This document shows positions 44,845 to 52,914 of a DNA stretch of 63,242 bases, piece after piece. The DNA is taken from the NCBI RefSeq assembly GCF_001476905.1, contig NZ_LDTE01000025.1, positions 1 through 63,242 on the forward strand. The letters are read 5' to 3'. The DNA comes from Sphingomonas sanguinis (GTDB lineage Bacteria > Pseudomonadota > Alphaproteobacteria > Sphingomonadales > Sphingomonadaceae). How positions within the stretch are numbered: the first letter of the stretch is position 1; every line of letters starts with the position of its first letter. The notes below the pieces were generated by a model, which worked only from the letters and a program-made list of their open reading frames with translations, was not told where the DNA came from and did no database searches. A program made the position numbers and the translations under genes.

Positions 44845-45023
44845 ATTCCTCCCCTGCAAGGAGAGGGGGACCATGCGGAGCATGGTGGAGGGGAGTGGCA
44901 GGCCGAACCCTCCCCGCGGGTTCGAGGATTGCCGGGGGCAATCCGGCCTGCCACTCGCTATCGAGAAGGCGACACCCCTCCGTCAGGGCTTCGCCCTGCC
45001 ACCTCACCTTGCAGGGGAGGAAT
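44845..45023. repeat. REPIN-like element 3 with a nested inverted repeat
   Basis: A 179-base copy with the same 22-base inverted ends as element 1 (one mismatch between arms). The two halves are as in element 1, but the middle holds an extra piece bounded by GAGTGGCAGGCCG (44893-44905) and its complement (44944-44956). It lies between the convergent GH43 and LacI genes, where it could also act as a terminator. Confidence 0.78.
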
Positions 45024-45027
45024 AGAT

Positions 45028-46068
45028 TTACGCGCGCGGCGGGGCGGTGGAGTCGCGTTCGATCAATTGATGCTCCAGCACCGTGACACGCGGCTGGCCG
45101 TTGGGCGCCGAAACCCCGCCCCGAATGTCCTGGATCAGCCTTTGCAGCGCTTCGGTCGCCAGGGCGCGGACCGGCTGGTGGATCGTGGTCAAGGGTGGCC
45201 AGAGCGTCGTCGCGACGGTGCTGTCGTCGAAGCCGACCACGGTCAGGTCGCCCGGCACGTCCAGATGCCGCCGATGCGCGACCGAGACGATCGCGGCGGC
45301 CATGTCGTCGTTGCTGGCGAAGATGGCCGTCGGCGGCCGATCCGCCTCCAGCAATTCCTCGCCCGCCGTCAGGCCCGAGGCATAGCTGAAATCGCCCTGG
45401 ACGATCCGGGTTTCCAGACCATCTTCCTCCGCGACCGCGCGGCGAAAGCCTGCGAGGCGCGCGATACTGGCCGACTGATCGGGATTGCCGTGGACGAAGC
45501 CGATGCGGCGATGACCCAGGCCGATCAGGTGGCGGGTCATGTCATAGGCGGCGCGATCATTGTCGATCCACACGCAGATCGCATCGGGTGCCACGCCGCC
45601 GACCACCGCGACGGGCAGCCCCGCCTCGCGGATGATGTCGCGCACGAACGCCGACTCCCCCAGCGGCGGCGCCAGGATCAGTCCGGCGATACGCTGGTCG
45701 ATCAGCCCCTGGATCGCCTCACGCGTCGGCGGGCGCCCCTGTTCGCCCTTCAGCAGGAACAACTGCGCCGCGCGGGTCGATGCTTCCTCGAACACGCCGA
45801 CCAGCAGCTCGCTCATGAAGGCGGCGCTGGGGTTGGAATAGATGACGCCGATCCGTGTCTCGCTGGACGTGACCAGGCTGCGCGCCATCAGATTGGGCGT
45901 GTAGTTCAGCCGTGTGATGACCTCGCGGACATGCGCGCGAACCTCGTCACGGACGCCCGCATCGCCGTTGATGACGCGCGAGACGGTCATCGGCGAGACA
46001 CCGGCTTCCTTGGCCACGTCGATGATGGTCACGCCGCGTGGGCGCCGTCGGCTGTTCGTCACGGTCAT
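45028..46068 (-). CDS. LacI-family transcriptional regulator
   Basis: A 346-residue regulator. The N-terminal LacI helix-turn-helix is TIIDVAKEAGVSPMTVSRVI followed by NG (residues 14-35), with the hinge LNYTPNLMARSL. The periplasmic-binding-protein-like effector domain has IGVIYSN, GLILAPPLGES, IGFVHGNPDQ and AIFASNDDMAAAI. Its setting among xylan-utilisation genes and the LacI-type palindromes at the receptor promoters suggest it represses the locus until a xylo- or arabino-oligosaccharide binds. It is divergent from the MFS gene at 46143; no palindrome of the same type was seen in that gap. Confidence 0.92.
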   Translation of the reverse strand: MTVTNSRRRPRGVTIIDVAKEAGVSPMTVSRVINGDAGVRDEVRAHVREVITRLNYTPNLMARSLVTSSETRIGVIYSNPSAAFMSELLVGVFEEASTRAAQLFLLKGEQGRPPTREAIQGLIDQRIAGLILAPPLGESAFVRDIIREAGLPVAVVGGVAPDAICVWIDNDRAAYDMTRHLIGLGHRRIGFVHGNPDQSASIARLAGFRRAVAEEDGLETRIVQGDFSYASGLTAGEELLEADRPPTAIFASNDDMAAAIVSVAHRRHLDVPGDLTVVGFDDSTVATTLWPPLTTIHQPVRALATEALQRLIQDIRGGVSAPNGQPRVTVLEHQLIERDSTAPPRA

Positions 46069-46142
46069 CCTGTCCTGTCATCGGCGCGCGCGTTGGGCCG
46101 GTATTTACAAAATGCCGTGCCCCGCGACGGGGCGAAACGTCA

Positions 46143-47423
46143 ATGGGGCGGACGGATGCCGCAGAGTTTGAAAGGCCGGGTGTGAGGCGTTTTCCCTATA
46201 TTCGTTGGACGATCATCGCCCTGTTCGTCGGGGCGATGGTCATCAACTATCTAACGCGCAGCATCCTGGGCGTCGCCGCGCCCGCGATCATGGCCGAACA
46301 GCATATCAGTTCGGAGCAATATAGCTGGATCACCGGCGCCTTTCAGTTCGGCATCATGTTTCAGCCGGTGGCGGGTTATCTGCTCGACCTGTTCGGATTG
46401 AAGTTCGGTTTCTCGCTGTTCGTCGCGGTTTGGTCGCTGATTACGCTGGGCCATGGGTTCGCGACCGGCTGGCTGGGGTTCGCGGGGCTTCGCGGCGCGC
46501 TGGGGCTGGTCGAGGGATCGGCGCAACCGGCGGGAATGAAGGTCGTCGCCCAGTGGTTTCCGGCGCGCGAGCGCGGCGTGGCGGGCGGCATCTATCAGAT
46601 CGGGGCGTCCTTCGGCGCGGTCTTTGCGCCCCCGCTCGTCGCCTGGGCGGTGTTCCATCACAGCTGGCGAGCGGCCTTCTTCGTGGCGGGCGGGCTGGGC
46701 CTGCTCTGGGTGCTGGCCTGGCTGTTCTGGTATGCGCCGCCCGAGCGGCATCGGGCCTTGTCCGACCGCGAGCGCGCGTTGATCGTCGAGGGGCAGGAAG
46801 CGTCGCTGGCCCGGCATCGCCGTCGCCCGCCGCTGGGCGAGTTGCTGCGGCGGCGCAATCTCTGGGCAATCGCGGCGGCGCGGTTCCTGGCCGATCCGGT
46901 CTGGGGCATGTTGTCGCTGTGGATGCCGCTCTACCTTGTCCAGGCGCGGCATTTCGACCTGACCCAGATCGCCTTGTTCGCCTGGCTGCCCTTCCTGGCC
47001 GCCGATCTGGGGTGCCTGTTCGGACCCGCCGTCGTCGCGTTCCTGCAGCGGCGGGGGATCAACCTGATCGATGCGCGGCGTAGCGCCTTTACGCTGGGCG
47101 CGGTGCTGATGACCGGCATGATGTTCGTCGGCAGCGTGACCAGCCCGGTTGCGGCGATCGCCTTGCTCTGTCTGGGCGGCTTTGCCCACCAGACGCTGTC
47201 GGTGACGGTCATCACGCTCTGTTCCGACCTGTTTCCGCAGGATCAGGTGGCGACCGCGACCGGCGTCTCGGGCACGGCGGCCAATCTGGGCGTGTTGCTG
47301 TTCACGCTCAGCCTGGGTTCGCTGGTCGATCAGGTCGGCTATCAGCCCTTCTTCATCCTGCTCGGCCTGCTCGATCTCGCCGGTGCGGCCCTCCTCTGGA
47401 CTCTGGTGCGCAAACCCGCATGA
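46143..47423 (+). CDS. MFS transporter (ACS family), sugar or sugar-acid import
   Basis: A 426-residue carrier with about twelve membrane helices. MVINYLTRSILGVAAPAI (helix 1), GYLLDLFGLKFG, and GLVEGSAQPAGMKVVAQWFP (helix 4) place it with the ACS family, as the carriers at 29346 and 49125. The start at 46143 precedes the first helix at a normal distance; the ribosome site is weak. Its stop overlaps the xylosidase start (ATGA), so it probably imports the disaccharide or oligosaccharide that this enzyme cuts. Confidence 0.85.
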   Translation: MGRTDAAEFERPGVRRFPYIRWTIIALFVGAMVINYLTRSILGVAAPAIMAEQHISSEQYSWITGAFQFGIMFQPVAGYLLDLFGLKFGFSLFVAVWSLITLGHGFATGWLGFAGLRGALGLVEGSAQPAGMKVVAQWFPARERGVAGGIYQIGASFGAVFAPPLVAWAVFHHSWRAAFFVAGGLGLLWVLAWLFWYAPPERHRALSDRERALIVEGQEASLARHRRRPPLGELLRRRNLWAIAAARFLADPVWGMLSLWMPLYLVQARHFDLTQIALFAWLPFLAADLGCLFGPAVVAFLQRRGINLIDARRSAFTLGAVLMTGMMFVGSVTSPVAAIALLCLGGFAHQTLSVTVITLCSDLFPQDQVATATGVSGTAANLGVLLFTLSLGSLVDQVGYQPFFILLGLLDLAGAALLWTLVRKPA

Positions 47424-48994
47424 CCCCGACCAATCCCATTTTGCGCGGGTTCAATCCCGACCCCTCGATCGTGCGCGTCGGCGAGGATTATTACATCGCG
47501 ACCTCGACCTTCGAATGGTATCCCGGTGTCCAGATCCACCACAGCCGCGACCTCGTGAACTGGACCTTGGTCGCCCGGCCGCTGAACCGCGCTGCCCAGC
47601 TCGACATGCGCGGCAATCCCGATGGTTGCGGGGTCTGGGCACCGGACCTTAGCTATCACGACGGGCGCTTCCACCTGATCTTCACCGATGTGAAGCGCTA
47701 TGGCCGCACCACGGTCGACGGGGCCAAGGGCGCGTCGCTGCGCGATTTCCACAATTACTGGGTATCATGCGACCGGATCGACGGCGAGTGGAGCGATGCG
47801 GTCCATCTGAACAGCAGCGGCTTCGACCCCGCGCTGTTCCATGACGAGGATGGGCGCAGCTGGTTGCTCAACATGTTGTGGGACCAGCGGCCCGACCGCA
47901 AGCGCTTCGCCGGGATCGTCATCCAGCAGATGGACCTGACCACGGGGCGTTTGCTCGGCGAGCGGCGGCGCATCTTCGACGGCACGGCGCTGGGCTTTAC
48001 CGAGGGGCCGCATATCTACCGCCGGGACGGCTGGTATCACCTGCTGGTCGCGGAGGGCGGGACCGAGCGTGGCCATGCCGTGGTGATGGCGCGCTCGCGC
48101 GATCTGTTCGGACCCTATGAGGTGCATCCCGACGGTCCCGTGCTGACCGCGCGCGATACACCCGACGCCCCCCTCCAGCGCACCGGGCATGGCGATCTGG
48201 TCGAGACGCCGGAGGGCGAAACCTGGATGACCTATCTGTGTGGCCGTCCCTTGCCGGAAAGCGACCGTTGTGTGCTGGGCCGCGAGACGGCGATCCAGCG
48301 GATGGAATGGGGCGCGGATGGCTGGCTGCGCTGCGCCGAGCCGACGCCGGTGGGGCCATCGCCCCAGCCGGTCGATGCGCTCGACCGGTTCGATGGACTG
48401 ATCCTGCCGCCTGCCTTCCAATGGCTGCGGACCCCTCGGCCTGAGCGGCTGTTCAGCCTGACCGAGCGGCCCGGTTATCTGCGCCTGTTCGGCCGCGAGA
48501 CGATCGGCAGCCATTTCGAGCAGGCGTTGGTCGCGCGCCGCCAGACGGCCTTTGCCTATGAGGCGCGCACGCTGGTCGAGTTCGAGCCCGCGCATTTCCA
48601 GCAGGCGGCCGGGATCGTCTGTTATTACAACAGCACCAAATATCATTTCCTGCACATCACGGCCGGAGACGATGGCGAGCGTTTGCTCCAGGTCCTGTCC
48701 GTCCTGCCGGTGGGGGAAGGGCGGAGCGTTCTATCCGCGCCGACACCGATACCCGCCGGGCCCATTGAGCTGCGCGCGTCGGTCGATCATGATGTCCTGC
48801 GCTTCGCCTGGCGGGCCGGGGGGCAGGGCGAATGGACGGGGTTGCCGGATAGGTTTGATGCCAGCATCCTGTCCGATGAAGCGACGCTGGCCGGATTGCC
48901 CAATTTCACGGGCACCTTCGTCGGCATGGCGTGCCAGGATATGAGCGGCACCGGCCATCATGCCGATTTCCGCCATTTCCATTATTCGGAATAG
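47420..48994 (+). CDS. xynB: GH43 beta-xylosidase, cytoplasmic
   Basis: A 524-residue enzyme releasing xylose from xylo-oligosaccharides. GFNPDPSIVRVGEDYYIATS begins at residue 10 and carries the base Asp; SSGFDPALFHDEDGRSWLLN has the modulating Asp; FTEGPHIYRRDGWYHLLVAEGG holds the acid Glu. A C-terminal beta-sandwich (about residues 320-520, QAAGIVCYYNSTKYHFLHIT) is typical of XynB-type GH43 proteins. No signal peptide, so it acts on imported sugar. Overlaps the MFS gene by four bases. Confidence 0.92.
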   Translation: MTPTNPILRGFNPDPSIVRVGEDYYIATSTFEWYPGVQIHHSRDLVNWTLVARPLNRAAQLDMRGNPDGCGVWAPDLSYHDGRFHLIFTDVKRYGRTTVDGAKGASLRDFHNYWVSCDRIDGEWSDAVHLNSSGFDPALFHDEDGRSWLLNMLWDQRPDRKRFAGIVIQQMDLTTGRLLGERRRIFDGTALGFTEGPHIYRRDGWYHLLVAEGGTERGHAVVMARSRDLFGPYEVHPDGPVLTARDTPDAPLQRTGHGDLVETPEGETWMTYLCGRPLPESDRCVLGRETAIQRMEWGADGWLRCAEPTPVGPSPQPVDALDRFDGLILPPAFQWLRTPRPERLFSLTERPGYLRLFGRETIGSHFEQALVARRQTAFAYEARTLVEFEPAHFQQAAGIVCYYNSTKYHFLHITAGDDGERLLQVLSVLPVGEGRSVLSAPTPIPAGPIELRASVDHDVLRFAWRAGGQGEWTGLPDRFDASILSDEATLAGLPNFTGTFVGMACQDMSGTGHHADFRHFHYSE

Positions 48995-49023
48995 TCCGCG
49001 CCGCCTTCGGTTCTGGTCACGAT

Positions 49024-49038
49024 GATTGGACAGACCAA
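49024..49038 (+). promoter_or_regulatory. GntR-type operator upstream of the MFS-GH31 operon
   Basis: ATTGGACAGACCAAT has inverted arms ATTGG/CCAAT. Its complement starts ATTGGTCTG, as does that of the site at 27995-28003, and it resembles the site at 52842. It lies 87 bases before the MFS start; a TATTTT (49050-49055) downstream could be a -10. Confidence 0.5.
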
Positions 49039-49124
49039 TATGGACAGCCCTATTTTACCCCGCTAAGCTCTCCTCCCAAGATGGGTGACGATGATCGCCC
49101 GGTGGGTGAGGGGAGTGACGGCCT

Positions 49125-50390
49125 GTGCGGGTACGCAATCTGCGTTGGTGGATCGTAGCACTGATCTGTGCGGGCACGATCGCCAATTATCTGGCGCGCA
49201 ACTCGCTGGGCGTGCTGGCCCCCGAGCTGAAGTCGGCCCTCCATATGTCGACACAGCAATACAGCTATGTCGTTGGTGCGTTTCAGCTGGCCTATACCAT
49301 CATGCAGCCGGTGGCGGGGGCGTTCATCGATCGCTTTGGTCTGCGCGCCGGTTTCGCGCTGTTCGGCCTGGCCTGGTCGGCGGCGAACATGCTCCATGCG
49401 CTCGCCATCGGCTGGCTGAGCCTGGCGTTTTTCCGGGGCGTGCTCGGCCTGTTCGAGTCGGCGGCGATCCCGTCGGGCATCAAGGCGGTGGCGGAATGGT
49501 TCCCGGCGCGCGAGCGCTCGGTCGCGGTCGGCTGGTTCAATGCGGGCACCTCGCTCGGCGCGCTGATCGCGCCGCCGGTGGTGGTCGCGGTGGCGCTGTG
49601 GGCCGACTGGCGCACCGCCTTTCTGGTGACCGGCGGTGTCGGCATCTTCTGGGCGGCGGCCTGGTACATCTTCTATCGCTCGCCCGACGATCATCCTGCG
49701 ATCACGCCTGAGGAAAAGGCGATGATCGCGGTCGAAAAGCCCAAGGGCCCCGTTCGCCGGGCCAAGGCCAAGGACATCCTGCGCACCCCCCGTTTCTGGG
49801 TCATCGCGGTGCCGCGCTTCCTGGCCGAACCCGCCTGGCAGACCTTCAGCTTCTGGATTCCGCTCTACCTTGCCAGCGAGCGGGGCATGGACCTGAAGCA
49901 GATCGCGCTGTTCGCCTGGCTGCCGTTCCTGGCGGCGGATGTCGGCGGCATCCTGGGCGGCTATCTGTCGCCCTGGCTGATGAAGCGCGGCGTGTCGCTG
50001 ATCCCGTCGCGGGTCGCGGGCGTGGCGCTGGGGGCGGTACTGATGATCGCGCCGGGGTGCATCGGGCTGGCCGCCAGCCCCTATACGGCGATCGCGCTGT
50101 TCTGCATCGGCGGCTTTGCGCATCAGATGATCTCGGGGCTCATCAACACCCTGTCGTCCGACGTCTTCGCCCCTGCCGAGGTCGGCACCGCCAACGGCTT
50201 TATCGGCCAGGCGGGCTGGATCGGCGGGCTGCTGTTCTCGCTGCTGATCGGCCAGCTGGCGGATACGGTCGGCTATGCGCCGTTGTTCGCCGTACTGGCG
50301 GTGTTCGACCTGATCGGCGCGGCGGTGCTCATTATCTTCATCCGGCGTCTGACGCCCTTTGCCATCACCCATGAGGAGCCCGGCCGATGA
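49125..50390 (+). CDS. MFS transporter (ACS family), third of the locus
   Basis: A 421-residue inner-membrane carrier with about twelve helices: ANYLARNSLGVLAPEL in helix 1, GAFIDRFGLRAG in the 2-3 loop, GLFESAAIPSGIKAVAEWFP in helix 4. It is close in design to the carrier at 46143. GTG 49125 is preceded by AGGGGAG. It overlaps GH31 by four bases (ATGA), so the two are coupled, and its cargo is probably the GH31 substrate, for instance an alpha-linked xylosyl or glucosyl sugar. Confidence 0.87.
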   Translation: MRVRNLRWWIVALICAGTIANYLARNSLGVLAPELKSALHMSTQQYSYVVGAFQLAYTIMQPVAGAFIDRFGLRAGFALFGLAWSAANMLHALAIGWLSLAFFRGVLGLFESAAIPSGIKAVAEWFPARERSVAVGWFNAGTSLGALIAPPVVVAVALWADWRTAFLVTGGVGIFWAAAWYIFYRSPDDHPAITPEEKAMIAVEKPKGPVRRAKAKDILRTPRFWVIAVPRFLAEPAWQTFSFWIPLYLASERGMDLKQIALFAWLPFLAADVGGILGGYLSPWLMKRGVSLIPSRVAGVALGAVLMIAPGCIGLAASPYTAIALFCIGGFAHQMISGLINTLSSDVFAPAEVGTANGFIGQAGWIGGLLFSLLIGQLADTVGYAPLFAVLAVFDLIGAAVLIIFIRRLTPFAITHEEPGR

Positions 50391-52771
50391 GGCGCGCCAC
50401 CCTGTCCCAGCCGCCGCGTTTCATCCTGACCGGGCGCGACCAGGGACGCATCACCCTGACCGCCGATACGGGTGCGGTCGCGCATCTGTTCGTGCTGGAG
50501 GCGGACGTGATGCGCCTGCTGCTGCTGGCCGAGGGGTATGTGACCAGCCCGCCCAGCTGGGCCATCGCGCCGGGGGCGGAGGACATTGCCGAGCCTGGCC
50601 GCGACCGGATGGACGTGTCGGGCTTTGCTTGCCCCGATTTTACCTGCGACGAAGCGGACGGCACGCTGACCGTCGCCACCGACCGGCTGCGCGTGACGAT
50701 CGCGCTCGACGGGCTGCACAGCCGCTGGGAACAGCGGGGCGAGGGGGGCTGGCACGTCATCACCCAGGATCGTCCGACCCAGGCCTATGACTTTGGCTGG
50801 TGGGACGGCCGGGCGCATCATTATGCGGCGCGTGTTCCGGGCGAGCGATTTTACGGCCTGGGTGACCGGACGGGCGATACCGATCGGGCGGGGCGGCGCT
50901 TCCGCCTGACCAATGTCGACCCGATGGGCTTCGACGCCGAGACGAGCGATCCTCTCTACAAGTCGATCCCTTATCTACTGGTCGCCGATGCCGAGGGGCG
51001 TTGCCACGGCGAGTTCTACGACACGGTCGCCGATGTCACCTTCGACCTGGGGCAGGAGCTGGACAATTATCACGGCCTCTACCGCCATGTCGTGGCCGAG
51101 GCGGGGGATGTTGATCGCTGGATCATCGCCGGGCCCGATCCGCGCAGTGTCACGCGGCGCTTCACCTGGCTGACCGGGCGGCCTGCGCTGATGCCGCGCT
51201 GGTCGCTCGGCTATTCGGGGTCGACCATGACCTATACCGATGCGCCCGATGCGGCGGCGCAGATGGCGGGTTTCCTCACGCTATGCGAGCAGCACGACCT
51301 GGGCTGCACCTCGTTCCACCTGTCGTCGGGCTATACCTCGATCGGCGACAAGCGGTACGTCTTCCACTGGAACCGCGACAAGTTCCCCGATCCCGCCGCC
51401 TTCATCGCCTCCTATGCCGAGGCGGGAGTGCGGCTGGTCCCCAACATCAAGCCCGCCCTGCTGCGCAGCCATCCGCTTTACGACGCGGTAGCGGCGGCCG
51501 GGCTGTTCGTCGCCGACGACGATGGCACTCCGGTCGAGGCGCAATTCTGGGACGAGGTCGGCAGCTATATCGACATGACCAAGCCCGAAGCGGCCGCCTG
51601 GTGGCGCGATCAGGTCACCGCCGCGCTGCTCGACCATGGCATGGAGGCGACGTGGAACGACAATAACGAATATGAGCTGTGGGACGCCCGTGCCCGCGTC
51701 CATGGCTTCGGCCAGAGCCGCCCCGCCGCCGAGATGCGGCCGGTCCAGCCCATCCTGATGACCCGCGCCTCGCGCCAAGCGCAGATCGCCGCACGGCCGG
51801 AGACGCGGCCCTATGTCGTCACCCGCTCCGGCATGGCGGGACTGCATCGCTATGCGCAGACCTGGTCGGGCGACAACCGGACGGAGTGGAAGACCATCCG
51901 CTACAATGCGCGCCAGTCGATCGGGCTGGCGCTGTCGGGCGTGTCGAACAGCGGCCATGACGTCGGCGGCTTCTCCGGCCCCGCGCCGTCGCCGGAACTG
52001 CTGGTCCGCTGGGTCCAGGCGGGCGTGCTGATGCCGCGCTTCAGCATCCATAGCTGGAACGACGACCGCACGGTCAACGAGCCCTGGATGTACCCGGAGG
52101 TGTTGCCCGCCATCCATCGGCTGATGGCGCTGCGCCAGACGCTGATCCCGTTCTTCTACGATCTGCTGCACCGATATCATGCGGAGTATGAGCCGATGGT
52201 GCGGCCGCTCTGGCTCGACTTCCCGCACGACCCGCAGGCATGGGGTGAAGGCGACGAGCATATGCTGGGCCCCGATATCCTTGCCGCGCCGGTGATAGAC
52301 GAAGGAGCCGAGAACCGGTCTGTCCGATTGCCGGTCGGGAGCGACTGGGTCGATGTCTGGACGGGCGCGCGGTTCGCCGGAGGAGAGACGGCTCGGCTGT
52401 CTGCGCCGCTCGACGGGCCGCCGCCGTTGCTGGCACGAGCGGGGTCGGCGATGCTGGTCGATCTGGCGCGCGGCGGCTGGCAGCCCGAGCCGATGGAGCG
52501 GGGCCTGTGGCTTTTCCCGCCCGCGTCTGGCGCGCTCGAATGGTCGGGAGTCGACGATCAGGGCGATGGCCATGGCCCCGTTCGCCGCTGGGATCTGACG
52601 GGCCAGGCCGATGCGGAACGGGTCGTAGTCACGGTGACCTGTGAGGCGGGCGAGGGCGAGCGGATCACCCTGTTGCTGCCGCCCGGCGATGCGCGTCAGT
52701 TGGTCGTACAGGGCGGGGCGGGCACGCCGGTCGAGCATGACGGGCGGCGGGGCGTGCGCATTGTGATGTAA
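50387..52771 (+). CDS. GH31 alpha-glucosidase/alpha-xylosidase, cytoplasmic
   Basis: A 794-residue retaining glycosidase. An N-terminal beta-domain (residues 1-230; FYGLGDRTGDTDRAGRRF is a GH31 mark) precedes the barrel, where MEATWNDNNEYELWD (about residue 420) holds the catalytic Asp, and RYAQTWSGDNRTEWKTIRYN has the acid/base GDN segment. SGHDVGGFSG and RFSIHSWNDD follow as in the family. The nucleophile region reads WNDNNE instead of the common WxDMNE. No signal peptide. Whether it prefers alpha-xylose or alpha-glucose cannot be read from sequence. Confidence 0.9.
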   Translation: MRRATLSQPPRFILTGRDQGRITLTADTGAVAHLFVLEADVMRLLLLAEGYVTSPPSWAIAPGAEDIAEPGRDRMDVSGFACPDFTCDEADGTLTVATDRLRVTIALDGLHSRWEQRGEGGWHVITQDRPTQAYDFGWWDGRAHHYAARVPGERFYGLGDRTGDTDRAGRRFRLTNVDPMGFDAETSDPLYKSIPYLLVADAEGRCHGEFYDTVADVTFDLGQELDNYHGLYRHVVAEAGDVDRWIIAGPDPRSVTRRFTWLTGRPALMPRWSLGYSGSTMTYTDAPDAAAQMAGFLTLCEQHDLGCTSFHLSSGYTSIGDKRYVFHWNRDKFPDPAAFIASYAEAGVRLVPNIKPALLRSHPLYDAVAAAGLFVADDDGTPVEAQFWDEVGSYIDMTKPEAAAWWRDQVTAALLDHGMEATWNDNNEYELWDARARVHGFGQSRPAAEMRPVQPILMTRASRQAQIAARPETRPYVVTRSGMAGLHRYAQTWSGDNRTEWKTIRYNARQSIGLALSGVSNSGHDVGGFSGPAPSPELLVRWVQAGVLMPRFSIHSWNDDRTVNEPWMYPEVLPAIHRLMALRQTLIPFFYDLLHRYHAEYEPMVRPLWLDFPHDPQAWGEGDEHMLGPDILAAPVIDEGAENRSVRLPVGSDWVDVWTGARFAGGETARLSAPLDGPPPLLARAGSAMLVDLARGGWQPEPMERGLWLFPPASGALEWSGVDDQGDGHGPVRRWDLTGQADAERVVVTVTCEAGEGERITLLLPPGDARQLVVQGGAGTPVEHDGRRGVRIVM

Positions 52772-52837
52772 AGGTCACGCTTTTTGGCAAAGCTTTGCAG
52801 AAGGCCGGCAAGGCTTTTCATGGGTCAAATAAGCCCA

Positions 52838-52865
52838 TTGCATTGGTAAGACCATTTGGTATGCT
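52838..52865 (+). promoter_or_regulatory. TonB receptor 3 promoter with GntR-type operator
   Basis: TTGCAT (52838-52843), 16 bases, TATGCT (52860-52865). ATTGGTAAGACCATT (52842-52856) lies between them; its TGGT-AAG-ACCA centre is a perfect palindrome of the FadR/UxuR kind. A repressor there would block the polymerase. The receptor start is 50 bases past the -10. Confidence 0.55.
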
Positions 52866-52914
52866 GGGTTTCTGACAGCAAGACCGGCCCAGACCGGCTG
52901 CAGAGGAGGGGATT

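Noticed and set aside
33636..45023. The repeated palindromes as a CRISPR array.
   Set aside because: The copies are kilobases apart, of different length, have no regular spacers, and no cas gene is present.
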